A stretch of 64,000 nucleotides of DNA, from assembly GCF_003269035.1 (NCBI RefSeq), contig NZ_QLTK01000010.1:1-64000 (forward strand). The letters are read 5' to 3'. Made by a program: the position numbers and the translations under genes. The stretch is from Paraburkholderia bryophila. Lineage in GTDB: Bacteria; Pseudomonadota; Gammaproteobacteria; Burkholderiales; Burkholderiaceae. The notes under the pieces are model-generated. The model saw only the letters and a program-made list of their open reading frames with translations, was not told where the DNA came from and did not search any database. Positions 34,201 through 42,731 of this stretch are shown here, one piece after another (position 1 is the first letter of the stretch; each line of letters begins with the position of its first letter).

Positions 34201-34878
34201 TTAAACCGCCGCGCCGTTCGTCGGCGAGGACGCTTGCGCGGGAGACTCTGCAGGCGCGGCGACTTTCTTGGCAACAGCTTTCTTCGCCGCCGTCGCATTC
34301 TTCTTTGCCGCGACTTTTTTGGCCGCGACCTTCTTCGCCGAAACCTTCTTTACCACAGTCACCTTTTGCTCCGCAGCACCCGCACCAGCAATCAGAAACG
34401 CCGTTCGATCCTTGGCGCTCGCCAGCCATGCCGGAGCCGGACCTCGTCCGCTCCACGTCGCTCCAGTTTTCGGGTCGCGATATTTCGGCTCCTGCGGCCC
34501 ACGAACATAATTTCCGGCGTTGGCCACCTTCTTGGCAGTGGTCGACGTGCCTTCCGAGTCGCTATCAGTCAAAAACTTACTGCGGTCCTTCACATTAGCA
34601 ATCCAGGCTGGTGCACGACCGTGTCCGGTCCACGTTGCTCCCGTCTTAGGATGACGATACTTTGCCGCCGCAGACGTTGCCGCAACCTTAGTACCTGCCG
34701 GTTTGCGCCCGCGCCCTTTTCCATCAACATGCGCGTCAATGTCGGCTGTGGTCAGACCGTGCTTTTCCATAAGCTCGCGAATTTTCGCGATGACTGTCGA
34801 CGACTGCTTCTTTGCAATTGCTTCGGCTTGCGCCTGCAACTTGGCGATCTTTGCTTGCAGGTTTTCGAGTGTGGCCAT
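34201..34878 (-). CDS. H-NS-family protein with two DNA-binding domains and H1-like tail
   Basis: Encodes 225 aa. An N-terminal coiled coil (residues ~1-50, LQAKIAKLQAQAEAIAKKQS) should drive oligomerisation. Two H-NS DNA-binding modules follow, near residues 74-98 (KYRHPKTGATWTGHGRAPAW) and 132-156 (KYRDPKTGATWSGRGPAPAW); one module is normal. The C-terminus is a Lys/Ala-rich repeat tail (VSAKKVAAKKVAAKK...) like bacterial histone-H1 proteins. AGAGGAG precedes the ATG. H-NS proteins silence AT-rich foreign DNA, so a role in silencing this island is likely, as is a contribution from the duplicated module to tighter binding (inference). Confidence 0.85.
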   Translation of the reverse strand: MATLENLQAKIAKLQAQAEAIAKKQSSTVIAKIRELMEKHGLTTADIDAHVDGKGRGRKPAGTKVAATSAAAKYRHPKTGATWTGHGRAPAWIANVKDRSKFLTDSDSEGTSTTAKKVANAGNYVRGPQEPKYRDPKTGATWSGRGPAPAWLASAKDRTAFLIAGAGAAEQKVTVVKKVSAKKVAAKKVAAKKNATAAKKAVAKKVAAPAESPAQASSPTNGAAV

Positions 34879-35115
34879 TATTGCTCCTCTTTCGTCGTGG
34901 TAACGGCCGCACTATGCCACATTGAACTCACTGCCGGAAAGCACATGTACTGAAACGACTACCGAGTCTGTCACTGCGTTTGAGCAACAGGCAGCGAAGC
35001 ATCCACTGTTTTGATCCCGTAAAATCTTACCTAACGGTAAGATCGAAGATACGTTGTCGGCGTCCACAGTGACTGATATCTGTCAACCTCATGAACTGGC
35101 GATTGGAGATCTCGT

Positions 35116-35835
35116 ATGCGTCATGACACTAAGGATGCTCTCTTCAGGAAGTTACTATCTGTTCCGCTGCAATTGCATTTACAGCCAACCTTCGTTCTAT
35201 CCGATGACCACCTGACAGGTCAACCGGTTTGGGATGACATAGTCATCTACGTAGAACCCCCAAACGCCCCGGGGCTGAAACAAGTCATATCGAAACTGCG
35301 ACGCCGGATGCGAGCGGCCGCTCCACACGAGAAAATCGAACAAGGTCACACACAACTTAATGGGAACGGACTCCGCGCGGGGAGGAAGACGCAGTCCGCA
35401 TCCTCAGACATTCGACTAGAAGACGACCAATTTCCACAGCTCATGGCTGAGGTGTGCTATCGACTGATCGTAACCGACCGCCTGACACCCGTTGGCTACT
35501 GCACGTTTTGCATTCAAATCTCCCATTGGCAGGATGTGGAAGTCGACCTCGACGAAGTATGGCTCGCCCGAGATTATCGGGGCAAAGGAATTGGCCAAGC
35601 CATGGCCGAAAAGGTTGCAGATATCACAATCTTCACACTGGAAGAGCTTGACGCGCGGGTGAGAGAGAATTCGAGGAGACAACTTAGGCTCAACGTAAAC
35701 GTCGGCGGCGACGTTTACTCACGCTCGGGCGAGTCATTCGTGAGATGCACCTGCGACGCTCTGATAGTCGGTGCGGACTTTACGGATTGGCATGCGCTCA
35801 GGTTCACCCGATTCGACTATGACGCTCGCTGGTGA
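35116..35835 (+). CDS. GNAT-fold N-acetyltransferase-like protein
   Basis: Encodes 239 aa. The acetyl-CoA-binding motif A is visible as VDLDEVWLARDYRGKGIGQA (residues ~143-162), with RGKGIG matching R/Q-x-x-G-x-G/A. About 100 N-terminal residues before it do not match the usual GNAT core and may be a separate helical domain (LLSVPLQLHLQPTFVLSDDH). The substrate is unknown. It starts 237 nt from the H-NS gene, divergent. Confidence 0.6.
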   Translation: MRHDTKDALFRKLLSVPLQLHLQPTFVLSDDHLTGQPVWDDIVIYVEPPNAPGLKQVISKLRRRMRAAAPHEKIEQGHTQLNGNGLRAGRKTQSASSDIRLEDDQFPQLMAEVCYRLIVTDRLTPVGYCTFCIQISHWQDVEVDLDEVWLARDYRGKGIGQAMAEKVADITIFTLEELDARVRENSRRQLRLNVNVGGDVYSRSGESFVRCTCDALIVGADFTDWHALRFTRFDYDARW

Positions 35836-35958
35836 TAACCGTACTGTTCCTTGAAGGAAGTAGGCGCGTGCGTAGGTCTATGTACCACACGCCAAGACGG
35901 CAAAACGCCCTTCTAGCCGTGACCGTCAACCCGCACTCGCGCCCCTTCTTCGTCGTCC

Positions 35959-36294
35959 ATGACGACTAACACAACCCGCAGTATCGACAACGACGAACAC
36001 GGAAAATGCCTGATGACCCACGTGCTACTCCCGCTTGACCGACCAGAAGCGTGGCCCGCTTCACTGGGGTCTCTCCTATGCGGTCTCTACGAATTGTTTC
36101 TAATCTGGCAGAACACCCCTTGGAAGATGAACCCGCAAGACTATGACCGAGCAATCAACGGCCACATGACATTGTTTTGCGGGTCGGTATTGACGACCGT
36201 CAATATACGGGAATCGCAGGAGCGCCGGCGACGGCTGGGGCCAGCCGTGGGAACCGCCCCAGCCCGGCCGTATTACGCCGATGGCGGTCGGTAG
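35959..36294 (+). CDS. hypothetical protein, 3' end doubtful
   Basis: Encodes 111 aa. There is a recognisable core (MTHVLLPLDRPEAWPASLGS, LYELFLIWQNTPWKMNPQDY) but no family I know. The C-terminal third is basic and crosses a strong hairpin (36231-36248), and it overlaps the convergent PLD-type gene by 22 nt. The frame may therefore be a truncated gene with an accidental tail. An inner ATG at 36013 is an alternative start. Confidence 0.35.
   Translation: MTTNTTRSIDNDEHGKCLMTHVLLPLDRPEAWPASLGSLLCGLYELFLIWQNTPWKMNPQDYDRAINGHMTLFCGSVLTTVNIRESQERRRRLGPAVGTAPARPYYADGGR
36231..36248. terminator. hairpin between convergent genes
   Basis: ACGGCTGG / CCAGCCGT around GG, an 8-bp palindromic stem with further GC-rich pairing downstream. 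No T-run on either side. It may act as a weak bidirectional terminator for the 111-aa and PLD-type genes. Confidence 0.3.
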
Positions 36295-37559
36295 GACGGA
36301 TCGGCCTCGAACAGGTTGAAGCGCGCGCAGTCGAGGTCGTTCTTGTTGAACAAGGGTGCGAAACGCGGTTCGAGCATGATGCTTTCGAACGACAGGCGCA
36401 GCGCCCCGTGTTTCGCGAGAGTGACGGGCGGATACGTCTCTAACAGGCCCTCAATCGTTGTTTTCACGTACTTCTTCGAAAGCGAAATGTCCATCGCCTC
36501 ACGGATGCGCGCGCCGAATTCACGGACCAGCGCGTCGGGTGAGACGGTGGCCGTGCCGAGCGCCTCAGCCGATTCGGGTGTGCGGGCGGCGGTGGCGGCT
36601 TGCCGCGCGGCCTCGCTCAGTGCACGCAGGAACGCGGGTAGGCGCGGCAGCGTGCGATCGACCGACCAGGTTTCATGATTGTCGAGAAATTCCGGGAATT
36701 CGCCCGAGTTCAGCACGGCATACAGCGCATGCACCGCCGCGTCGGTGATCTCGAACGGCGGAGGGAGCTCGGCCCGGCCGGTTCGCTCGACAGCGACCTT
36801 CGTATAGGGCGCTTCCTGCGCGCCCCCCTCGACCACCTCGTCGACATGCAGCCAGTATGGGCGGTAGCGTTCGTCCGGGTGCCCGTCGCCGCGTGGCGTC
36901 CAGCACAGAATCCAGCGGTCGGGCCGCACCATATCGGATTCGAGGAACGACAGCGTGTTGTTGACCGTCCTAGGCGAGACGATCTGATCGGTGTAAGTGA
37001 TGTCGCCGAGCACCCAGCACACGTAAATTTCATCGGCGGACACCGGTCGGTAAGCGTCCAGAGCTATGGCCTGCGCATCGTTGCGAATCACACCCTGCTT
37101 GATCGCGCGATCCCAAAGCGCGCGAAGTTCAGCCAGGCGCGCGAGTTTGGTCGCAGTAGTCGGATAGGCCATGGCCGCCTGCCGCCGGTAGTCATCCAGC
37201 CGCGCGCGCAGCTCGGCTAGCGCCCGCGCATCCTCGACGAGGAACCCTGCTTCCTGGAGGCCTTCGGCGCTCAGGCCGTTAGCCGTCAGGTTGAAGCTGC
37301 CGACCGCCGCACCGCGCTCTCCGAGGTAAATCTTGGCATGCAAGTTGTCGAGGAAATGGACGTGCTCCCAGCCGATCGCCTCGGCGATCTCGACGATTGC
37401 GGCAGGATTGGTGCCGACAGTCGGCGACAGTACGATATCGTGGAGCCTCTCGGGAACGATATAGGTTTTCCAATCGATGCCGACGTAGGCGACTGCAATC
37501 TGGCTCGGTGAAATCTCGCGCAGCCCGCGCTGAATGTCGCTGCCGTGAACGAACTTCAT
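36273..37559 (-). CDS. phospholipase-D-fold protein, possible nuclease
   Basis: Encodes 428 aa. A single HKD-like block occurs near residue 94: LHAKIYLGERGAAVGSFNLTANGL carries H-x-K-x(n)-G-S-x-N, the phosphodiesterase motif of the PLD superfamily. One copy is normal for PLD-fold nucleases that work as dimers (BfiI/NgoFVII-type). The rest (residues ~150-428) is of unknown fold, with several Trp-containing segments. In this setting a restriction or defence nuclease is plausible, but no partner methyltransferase is present. It is divergent from the 309-aa gene. Confidence 0.65.
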   Translation of the reverse strand: MKFVHGSDIQRGLREISPSQIAVAYVGIDWKTYIVPERLHDIVLSPTVGTNPAAIVEIAEAIGWEHVHFLDNLHAKIYLGERGAAVGSFNLTANGLSAEGLQEAGFLVEDARALAELRARLDDYRRQAAMAYPTTATKLARLAELRALWDRAIKQGVIRNDAQAIALDAYRPVSADEIYVCWVLGDITYTDQIVSPRTVNNTLSFLESDMVRPDRWILCWTPRGDGHPDERYRPYWLHVDEVVEGGAQEAPYTKVAVERTGRAELPPPFEITDAAVHALYAVLNSGEFPEFLDNHETWSVDRTLPRLPAFLRALSEAARQAATAARTPESAEALGTATVSPDALVREFGARIREAMDISLSKKYVKTTIEGLLETYPPVTLAKHGALRLSFESIMLEPRFAPLFNKNDLDCARFNLFEADPSYRPPSA

Positions 37560-38043
37560 GGTTGTGGGACCCCGTATGGCTCAACGTGTTGTCGTGGTGG
37601 CCTCGATGGGCCTGTCGCCGATCGTCATCAGCATGCGACGCGCGCGGGGGGCCCCCGCGAGGTCGATGCCGTCAGTCACCCTGACGAAGGGCTGACGACG
37701 TGCGATGCGACTGACACGATACCTTACTGCGGTGCCGTTCCCAACGGCAGCCAGAGACTGCAACCTGAGATGTCGATTGGGTGGCCGCTTTGGGATCGCC
37801 GCTAACATTCGAATGTCAGAGCGGGCCGTCCGGTGGACGACTCAAGATGGCCGCGTGCCGACTCAAGCAATACGCATACTTACCCTGGCCTTGCACGACT
37901 ACGATCGGCAGCACGCGCCCCACTCCGGTCAACCGCTGTCCGCCAGCGAACATCCGCTACCGACAGCAAACTTGCCGCAATAGGCTTTTGTGCGAACATC
38001 GCAGTAGAAAGTAGCCCCCTAACGAAGCGAAACGTAAATTGCG
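37560..38043. other. intergenic gap of 484 bp
   Basis: Divergent region between the PLD-type gene and the 309-aa gene; it should carry both promoters. GC-rich and without a supported gene. Confidence 0.4.
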
Positions 38044-38973
38044 ATGAGCGATAAAACCAATGACGATAAGCAGGAACCGGACTGCACTTTGCCGCCGGAC
38101 CATCCGTTACCTGCGGACCAATTGGGCCGGTACAGTCCCGAACGCGACTACTATGCGGAGAAGGACATTGCTGATTACGTGGAGAGTCAAGCGCGCGACG
38201 AGACCGTGCAAAATGTGGAACGGATTAAGACTGATTACGTAATGGGCCGGCCTTACGAGATGTGGGATGTCACTAGCGACAAAGATCGCTGGTGGGTCAT
38301 CACCAATCCGACGAACTTGTATTCGCAGCGCCACTTCCCGAGCCTCGATTACACACTGTCATTTCATGTCGGTCTAATGATGCGCGTCGCGAGCCACAGC
38401 GAGCGCGCCGGCGAACCGGAACCGACGCCCTTTGACGAAGTTTTTCGTCGGCAGAACCAAGCCACGGACCTGTTGGCGCGAGCGGTGGAGGCCGTCGACT
38501 TGCAGGCTGTCGGCATGCAACTTCGCGAATGCCTAGTTTCACTGATCGTCGCTGTCCGGCGTCGTATCGAGGTAACCGTTGATGGCGAGCGCCCCAAAGA
38601 TGCCGATGTCGTTGGATGGAACAGGCTCTTGACGGGACAATTGTGTCCGGGGGAGAAAAATGACGAACTTCGCAATTATCTGAGAGCTGTAACCGAGAAG
38701 GCTTGGCCGCTTGTTAACTGGCTGACGCATCACAGGAATGCCAACAAGACCGCCGCTATTATCGCCGTCGATGCAGTCGATGGCATTGTAAAACACTATG
38801 CCCGATTGCTCAGCCGTGAGCGCACGGATCGTATCGACCAGTGCCCGCACTGTAAATCACGCAATATCCGCACTTTTTTTGAAATTGAAATCGGGCCGAG
38901 CGGCGAGTATTTCGAGGCCTGCGGCGAATGCGACTGGGATAGTCACCCGGGGCACACGGATGAAAATGTGTAG
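38044..38973 (+). CDS. HEPN-like protein with C-terminal zinc ribbon
   Basis: Encodes 309 aa. The central region (residues ~130-260) is alpha-helical and resembles HEPN-type bundles seen in anti-phage proteins: AVGMQLRECLVSLIVAVRRR, WPLVNWLTHHRNANKTAAII, AVDGIVKHYARLLSRE. A canonical RxxxxH catalytic motif is not certain; an R...H arrangement can be drawn in it. The C-terminus has a zinc ribbon, CPHCKSRNI ... CGECDWD. Zinc-ribbon plus HEPN suggests RNA or DNA recognition with a nuclease-like or scaffold role (inference). I cannot name the family. Confidence 0.45.
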   Translation: MSDKTNDDKQEPDCTLPPDHPLPADQLGRYSPERDYYAEKDIADYVESQARDETVQNVERIKTDYVMGRPYEMWDVTSDKDRWWVITNPTNLYSQRHFPSLDYTLSFHVGLMMRVASHSERAGEPEPTPFDEVFRRQNQATDLLARAVEAVDLQAVGMQLRECLVSLIVAVRRRIEVTVDGERPKDADVVGWNRLLTGQLCPGEKNDELRNYLRAVTEKAWPLVNWLTHHRNANKTAAIIAVDAVDGIVKHYARLLSRERTDRIDQCPHCKSRNIRTFFEIEIGPSGEYFEACGECDWDSHPGHTDENV

Positions 38974-39143
38974 CCTTAAAAAGTGCCGCTGTCGATAGTT
39001 GACACAGTTCGGTGCCTTAGCTATTACCTTCTCTTTGAGGGGGCAATTTGGTCTTCGTTATTGGACGATCGCGATCGAGCGATGATTGACCCCAACTGGC
39101 CGATGGTAACCTGTAAATATCTCTCCAGCAAACGGATACAAAG

Positions 39144-39656
39144 ATGAAGGCTCTTTTCGTTGGCGCAGGCGCATCATATGAGTGCGGTATGCCGTTGGTG
39201 GGCGAACTGACCAATTGCATACGGTTTAACCTCCTCAAGCGGCTGGATGGCAAGCTCTTTGACTTTCGTGCCGATCCGGCATATCGCGAGACATTTAAGA
39301 GCATCTTATCCGACACCAATCTCCATTACGAGCAGATGGTCGGCGTGCTGGAGGACACGCTTTTCGCTGGGAAAGGCAAGCCACAAGTCGTTCAAAATGT
39401 CACTTCCCAGATTCTCGAATGCATTCAGCTTCTGTTGTTAGAAGACCAAGTGAATACGAGTGCCTTGTTTGCTAGCAAAGTGAAGGACTACGTTGGTATC
39501 GCCGCGCTGGCGGATCAGCAGCCCGGGCTGCACGTTTTTAGCTTGAATCATGACGTGAACTTCGAGGAGATTTGCAAATACCACGGCGTTCCATACCGAG
39601 ATGGTTTCGGTCTAAGTGTCACAACAGGCTTGAGGCGCTCTGTCGCTTCGCGTTAA
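39144..39656 (+). CDS. SIR2-like domain protein, C-terminally truncated
   Basis: Encodes 170 aa. The N-terminus LFVGAGASYECGMPLVGELT is the NAD-binding GAGAS motif of SIR2-like proteins used in anti-phage defence, and VFSLNHDVNFEEICKYHGVP YRDGFG is the matching SLNHD segment. Family members with this start are usually at least 300 aa and the effector half is absent: after YRDGFG the frame continues for only ~14 unrelated residues (LSVTTGLRRSVASR). The gene is probably a truncated relic, though a short NAD-hydrolase-like fold is partly retained. A radical SAM gene starts 20 nt later. Confidence 0.6.
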   Translation: MKALFVGAGASYECGMPLVGELTNCIRFNLLKRLDGKLFDFRADPAYRETFKSILSDTNLHYEQMVGVLEDTLFAGKGKPQVVQNVTSQILECIQLLLLEDQVNTSALFASKVKDYVGIAALADQQPGLHVFSLNHDVNFEEICKYHGVPYRDGFGLSVTTGLRRSVASR

Positions 39657-39676
39657 AAATAACAAGGTAACCACGA

Positions 39677-40705
39677 ATGAACATGAGGGGCCACCTTCTT
39701 TACATCGATATCACGCAGATATGCGGTATCGGATGTGCATTTTGTATGTATGCGGACAAACACATGTCGGGGACGAGCATGGAGTTGTCACCCCGAGCCA
39801 TCGAGAACCTTGCGTCGCTGATCAATTCGCCGGACGTAAAGCGAATATCTATCAGCGGGGAAGGCGAGCCGCTCAATAACGTCAAGGTATTCCATCAGAT
39901 CCTCGCGCTTTCCCGTGGCGGGAAGGCCTTCGAATTCATCACCAGTGGCTTTTTCCCCCACGACAAGCTGGAGACTTTCTACGAGCGCACCCATGTCCAA
40001 GTCACGGCAAATGGCGACACCTGCAACATCCGGCTCAGCTCCGATTCGCATCACATCGAGAAGATCAGGCACCGCCCCCATGGATTCAGTATCGCCTACC
40101 TGAAAAATCAAAAACCGGATGGGCTGACGTTCTCCTTCCGGTCGGTCGATACAGATCGAGCCTTCACACAAGGCTACCTGGTAGAAGAGCTTTCCCGCTG
40201 GGGCCTCGACGCAACGATCGAAACGCGAGGCGCACTTGAAGATGCGTTAATCGTCGACGGCCAGACCTTTGGCGTGGACTACAAAAATCTCGTCCATCCG
40301 GCGCCGGGCACGCCGCCTGGCTATCTGGATCTGAAGGGGTACATCTCGGCGATCGAAGAGAAAACCCAGAAACCGTTTACGCTCGGCAGCATCAACAAGG
40401 CACCGCTCGAAAACGGCTTGGACGTGACGGTCAAACCGAATGGCGACGTGTTCTTTTACGGCATCGAGATTGAGCGCCTGGGAAACATTCATATCGATGG
40501 CATCGACTGGGAACAGCTCTCCCGACATGTCGCTCAGACACCGCTGATCCGCGCGCTTTATACGCGCCCGTTTATCGATCTCGTCGGGCGGCTGGAGCAC
40601 GACGAGCTCACGCAGTCGATCCTGACGACTGTGAATAACCCCTATTGGGTGGTCAAGGCCATGGCCAGTCACGACGGAGTTCTCGAAAAAATGATTGCAT
40701 CATGA
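39677..40705 (+). CDS. radical SAM enzyme
   Basis: Encodes 342 aa. The [4Fe-4S] motif is C16-x3-C20-x2-C23 (CGIGCAFC), followed by the SAM-binding GE-type motif SGEGEPL near residue 60. Only one further Cys is evident in the sequence (in GDTCNIR), so there is no SPASM or Twitch cluster. Radical SAM enzymes make a 5'-deoxyadenosyl radical to modify an unreactive carbon. It starts 20 nt after the truncated SIR2 gene and overlaps the PHP gene by 4 nt (ATGA), so it leads a translationally coupled operon of four genes. Substrate unknown. Confidence 0.82.
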   Translation: MNMRGHLLYIDITQICGIGCAFCMYADKHMSGTSMELSPRAIENLASLINSPDVKRISISGEGEPLNNVKVFHQILALSRGGKAFEFITSGFFPHDKLETFYERTHVQVTANGDTCNIRLSSDSHHIEKIRHRPHGFSIAYLKNQKPDGLTFSFRSVDTDRAFTQGYLVEELSRWGLDATIETRGALEDALIVDGQTFGVDYKNLVHPAPGTPPGYLDLKGYISAIEEKTQKPFTLGSINKAPLENGLDVTVKPNGDVFFYGIEIERLGNIHIDGIDWEQLSRHVAQTPLIRALYTRPFIDLVGRLEHDELTQSILTTVNNPYWVVKAMASHDGVLEKMIAS

Positions 40706-41562
40706 TGATCGACTGCCACGTCCACACTTTCTATTCGAAGCACGCGACCGGCACTGTAGACGAGGTCGTGCGCGCCGCGCTAGCCAAAGGGGTGAACGTC
40801 CTTACGTTCACGGACCATGCTCCTTTCCACGTCGACAGTCTGAACCGGTTGCTCGAAAGCGAGCTGGATCAGTACTTCGATGACATCGAGCGCGCCCAGA
40901 CCGAGTACCGCGGACAGATCAAGATCCTGCGCGGGTTGGAACTGGACTACCTCCCGGGCGCCAGCGACTACACAGCGCGGATGCTGGCCCGATACGATCT
41001 CGATTTCGCCATCGGTTCGATTCACTACATTTCGATGGCCAACGGCGACGAGGTCAAGGTCTGGGAACTCGCACGCCTGAATAACCCAGCGGTGCTCAAG
41101 CGGTATTTTTCCACGCTGGCCGAATTGCTGGAATGCGGGCTGTTCGACGCGGTGGGCCACGCCGACACCCTTTTGCGGGGCGTGTCTAGCCCCGTCGTGC
41201 ATCGGTACGTGGAACCGCTTCTGCCGGCATTCGCGCGCCACAACATCGCATTCGAACTCAACGCTTCAGGGCTGCGCAAGACGACGCTGGACCTCAGTGC
41301 CGGGCGGGAAGTCCACGGCAAGTGGTCATACCCCTCATTGTCGCTGTTGCCTCTGCTGCTTCGTGCGGGAGCGGCTTTCACCATTGGGTCGGACTCACAC
41401 ACGCCAGAAGACGTGGGCGCCGGCGTACAGGAGGTGGTCGATGCCCTGATTCCGCTGGGCCTCAAGACAGTCAGTTACTTCGAAGGCCGCCAGCGGGTCG
41501 ACATACAGGCCGCGTCTTTGACGACGCCCCGTCCATCACACCCCGCCGATCCACAACAATGA
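40702..41562 (+). CDS. PHP-family phosphatase (histidinol-phosphatase-like)
   Basis: Encodes 286 aa from the ATG that overlaps the radical SAM stop codon (ATGA); an upstream in-frame ATG is unlikely. All PHP metal-ligand motifs are present: HVH near residue 6 (DCHVHT), TDHAP, ELDYLPG, IGSIHYIS, VGHADTLL and IGSDSHTPEDV, with the closing ELNASG segment. The family is trinuclear-metal phosphoesterases such as histidinol-phosphatase HisK. Chromosomal histidine genes are not nearby. In this operon it may remove a phosphate from the product of the phosphoribosyltransferase-like protein (inference). Confidence 0.82.
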   Translation: MMIDCHVHTFYSKHATGTVDEVVRAALAKGVNVLTFTDHAPFHVDSLNRLLESELDQYFDDIERAQTEYRGQIKILRGLELDYLPGASDYTARMLARYDLDFAIGSIHYISMANGDEVKVWELARLNNPAVLKRYFSTLAELLECGLFDAVGHADTLLRGVSSPVVHRYVEPLLPAFARHNIAFELNASGLRKTTLDLSAGREVHGKWSYPSLSLLPLLLRAGAAFTIGSDSHTPEDVGAGVQEVVDALIPLGLKTVSYFEGRQRVDIQAASLTTPRPSHPADPQQ

Positions 41563-42731
41563 GCATGAGCCTTATCTTGAACACCGAATCTGCAACGCGG
41601 GCCAAACCTTACGCGAAATCGAACCCCGCAGATTGGATGGAAATCCGCCGCAGCCCGGACAAGTCCAAGCTCGACCATTTCCAGGATGCACTCAGTCCGG
41701 GCCGCCACGAGGACGTAAAAGGGGGATTCCGCTCGTTTGCCGCCGAGCTGCTGGAGCGTGGCCTGATCTCCATGCGCCTGTACGTGTCTGTCTTTGGCGG
41801 GGAGGCGCTCCATCACATCACGCATGACGACGACAAAGTCTTCCGCCACATGGAGACAGGCGAGGATGCAGGCGAACTCACGGCAATCTATAGCCGCGCC
41901 AAATACGGGAGCATCGCCGGTATCCGGCATTTGGCCGGGCTGATTGTCGAGCACCTGAGCCAGGCACTGGACGCCCCAGACAGTCAGTGGAGCCGCCTCT
42001 TCAACGAGGCGCGGATCAACGGCGACAGTGTCGTTCTGATGACCACGGGCTGGCGCAACGTGCCCTCGACGGCTAACGTGCTCTACGGGATCGTGGTCGA
42101 CCACATCAATCTGAAGCTGGCGCACCTCGGCCTGCCAACGATCATTAACGTGAAGCTGCCCCGAATCGCCCCGCCCTGCGAGAACTACGCCTCTCTCAGC
42201 ACCGAAGAGCGCGAACGCGTGAACCTCGTACAGGACCATGTCATTCCAGCTGCCAATTTTTATGCCTGGTCCTCGGTTCACGTGATTTTCGGCGACGACG
42301 TACTCGTCACAGGTTCAACGGCCGACAAGGTCTTCGCCGAATCGATGCGCAATGGCGCCAAGTCCTTCCGGGCGATCTACCCCATTGCCATCGACCCCAG
42401 GTTTGCGCTGAACGATGCGACGATCGAGGAGTGCCTGAATACGGTTGCCGTCACTGGCGAGCTCGACAGCACGATAGCCGCCATACTCTCGGACCCGGAC
42501 TACCAGCCGATCCTGCGCACTATTCGACTGGTCTTCTCAGGGGGCAACCACGCCTCCTTCGCCGGCTTCCTGCGGCAAGTGCCATCAGCATGCTGGCTGC
42601 GTCTCTACATGTCAGCGCTCGGTAACGAGTTTCTACGGCAGGACGACATTAGGCCTTCGCTGCTGAAGCTGCGCGCGTTCCTTACGGAGCGTGGACTCCT
42701 GAACCTGGACGGCATGACGGTGGCACGGTGA
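41559..42731 (+). CDS. phosphoribosyltransferase-like protein
   Basis: Encodes 390 aa from the ATG overlapping the PHP stop (ATGA). Residues 242-254 read VIFGDDVLVTGST, which fits the PRPP-binding signature (hydrophobic-rich, DD, TGxT) of class I phosphoribosyltransferases, and the upstream strand around residues 156-170 (DSVVLMTTGWRNVPS) would supply the phosphate loop. The flanking ~140-residue N-terminal region is not in textbook PRTases, and the C-terminal ~120 residues are helical. A catalytic function is inference; the motif is real in the sequence. PRTases with such extra domains occur in nucleoside-type and Ter-linked pathways. Confidence 0.6.
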   Translation: MSMSLILNTESATRAKPYAKSNPADWMEIRRSPDKSKLDHFQDALSPGRHEDVKGGFRSFAAELLERGLISMRLYVSVFGGEALHHITHDDDKVFRHMETGEDAGELTAIYSRAKYGSIAGIRHLAGLIVEHLSQALDAPDSQWSRLFNEARINGDSVVLMTTGWRNVPSTANVLYGIVVDHINLKLAHLGLPTIINVKLPRIAPPCENYASLSTEERERVNLVQDHVIPAANFYAWSSVHVIFGDDVLVTGSTADKVFAESMRNGAKSFRAIYPIAIDPRFALNDATIEECLNTVAVTGELDSTIAAILSDPDYQPILRTIRLVFSGGNHASFAGFLRQVPSACWLRLYMSALGNEFLRQDDIRPSLLKLRAFLTERGLLNLDGMTVAR

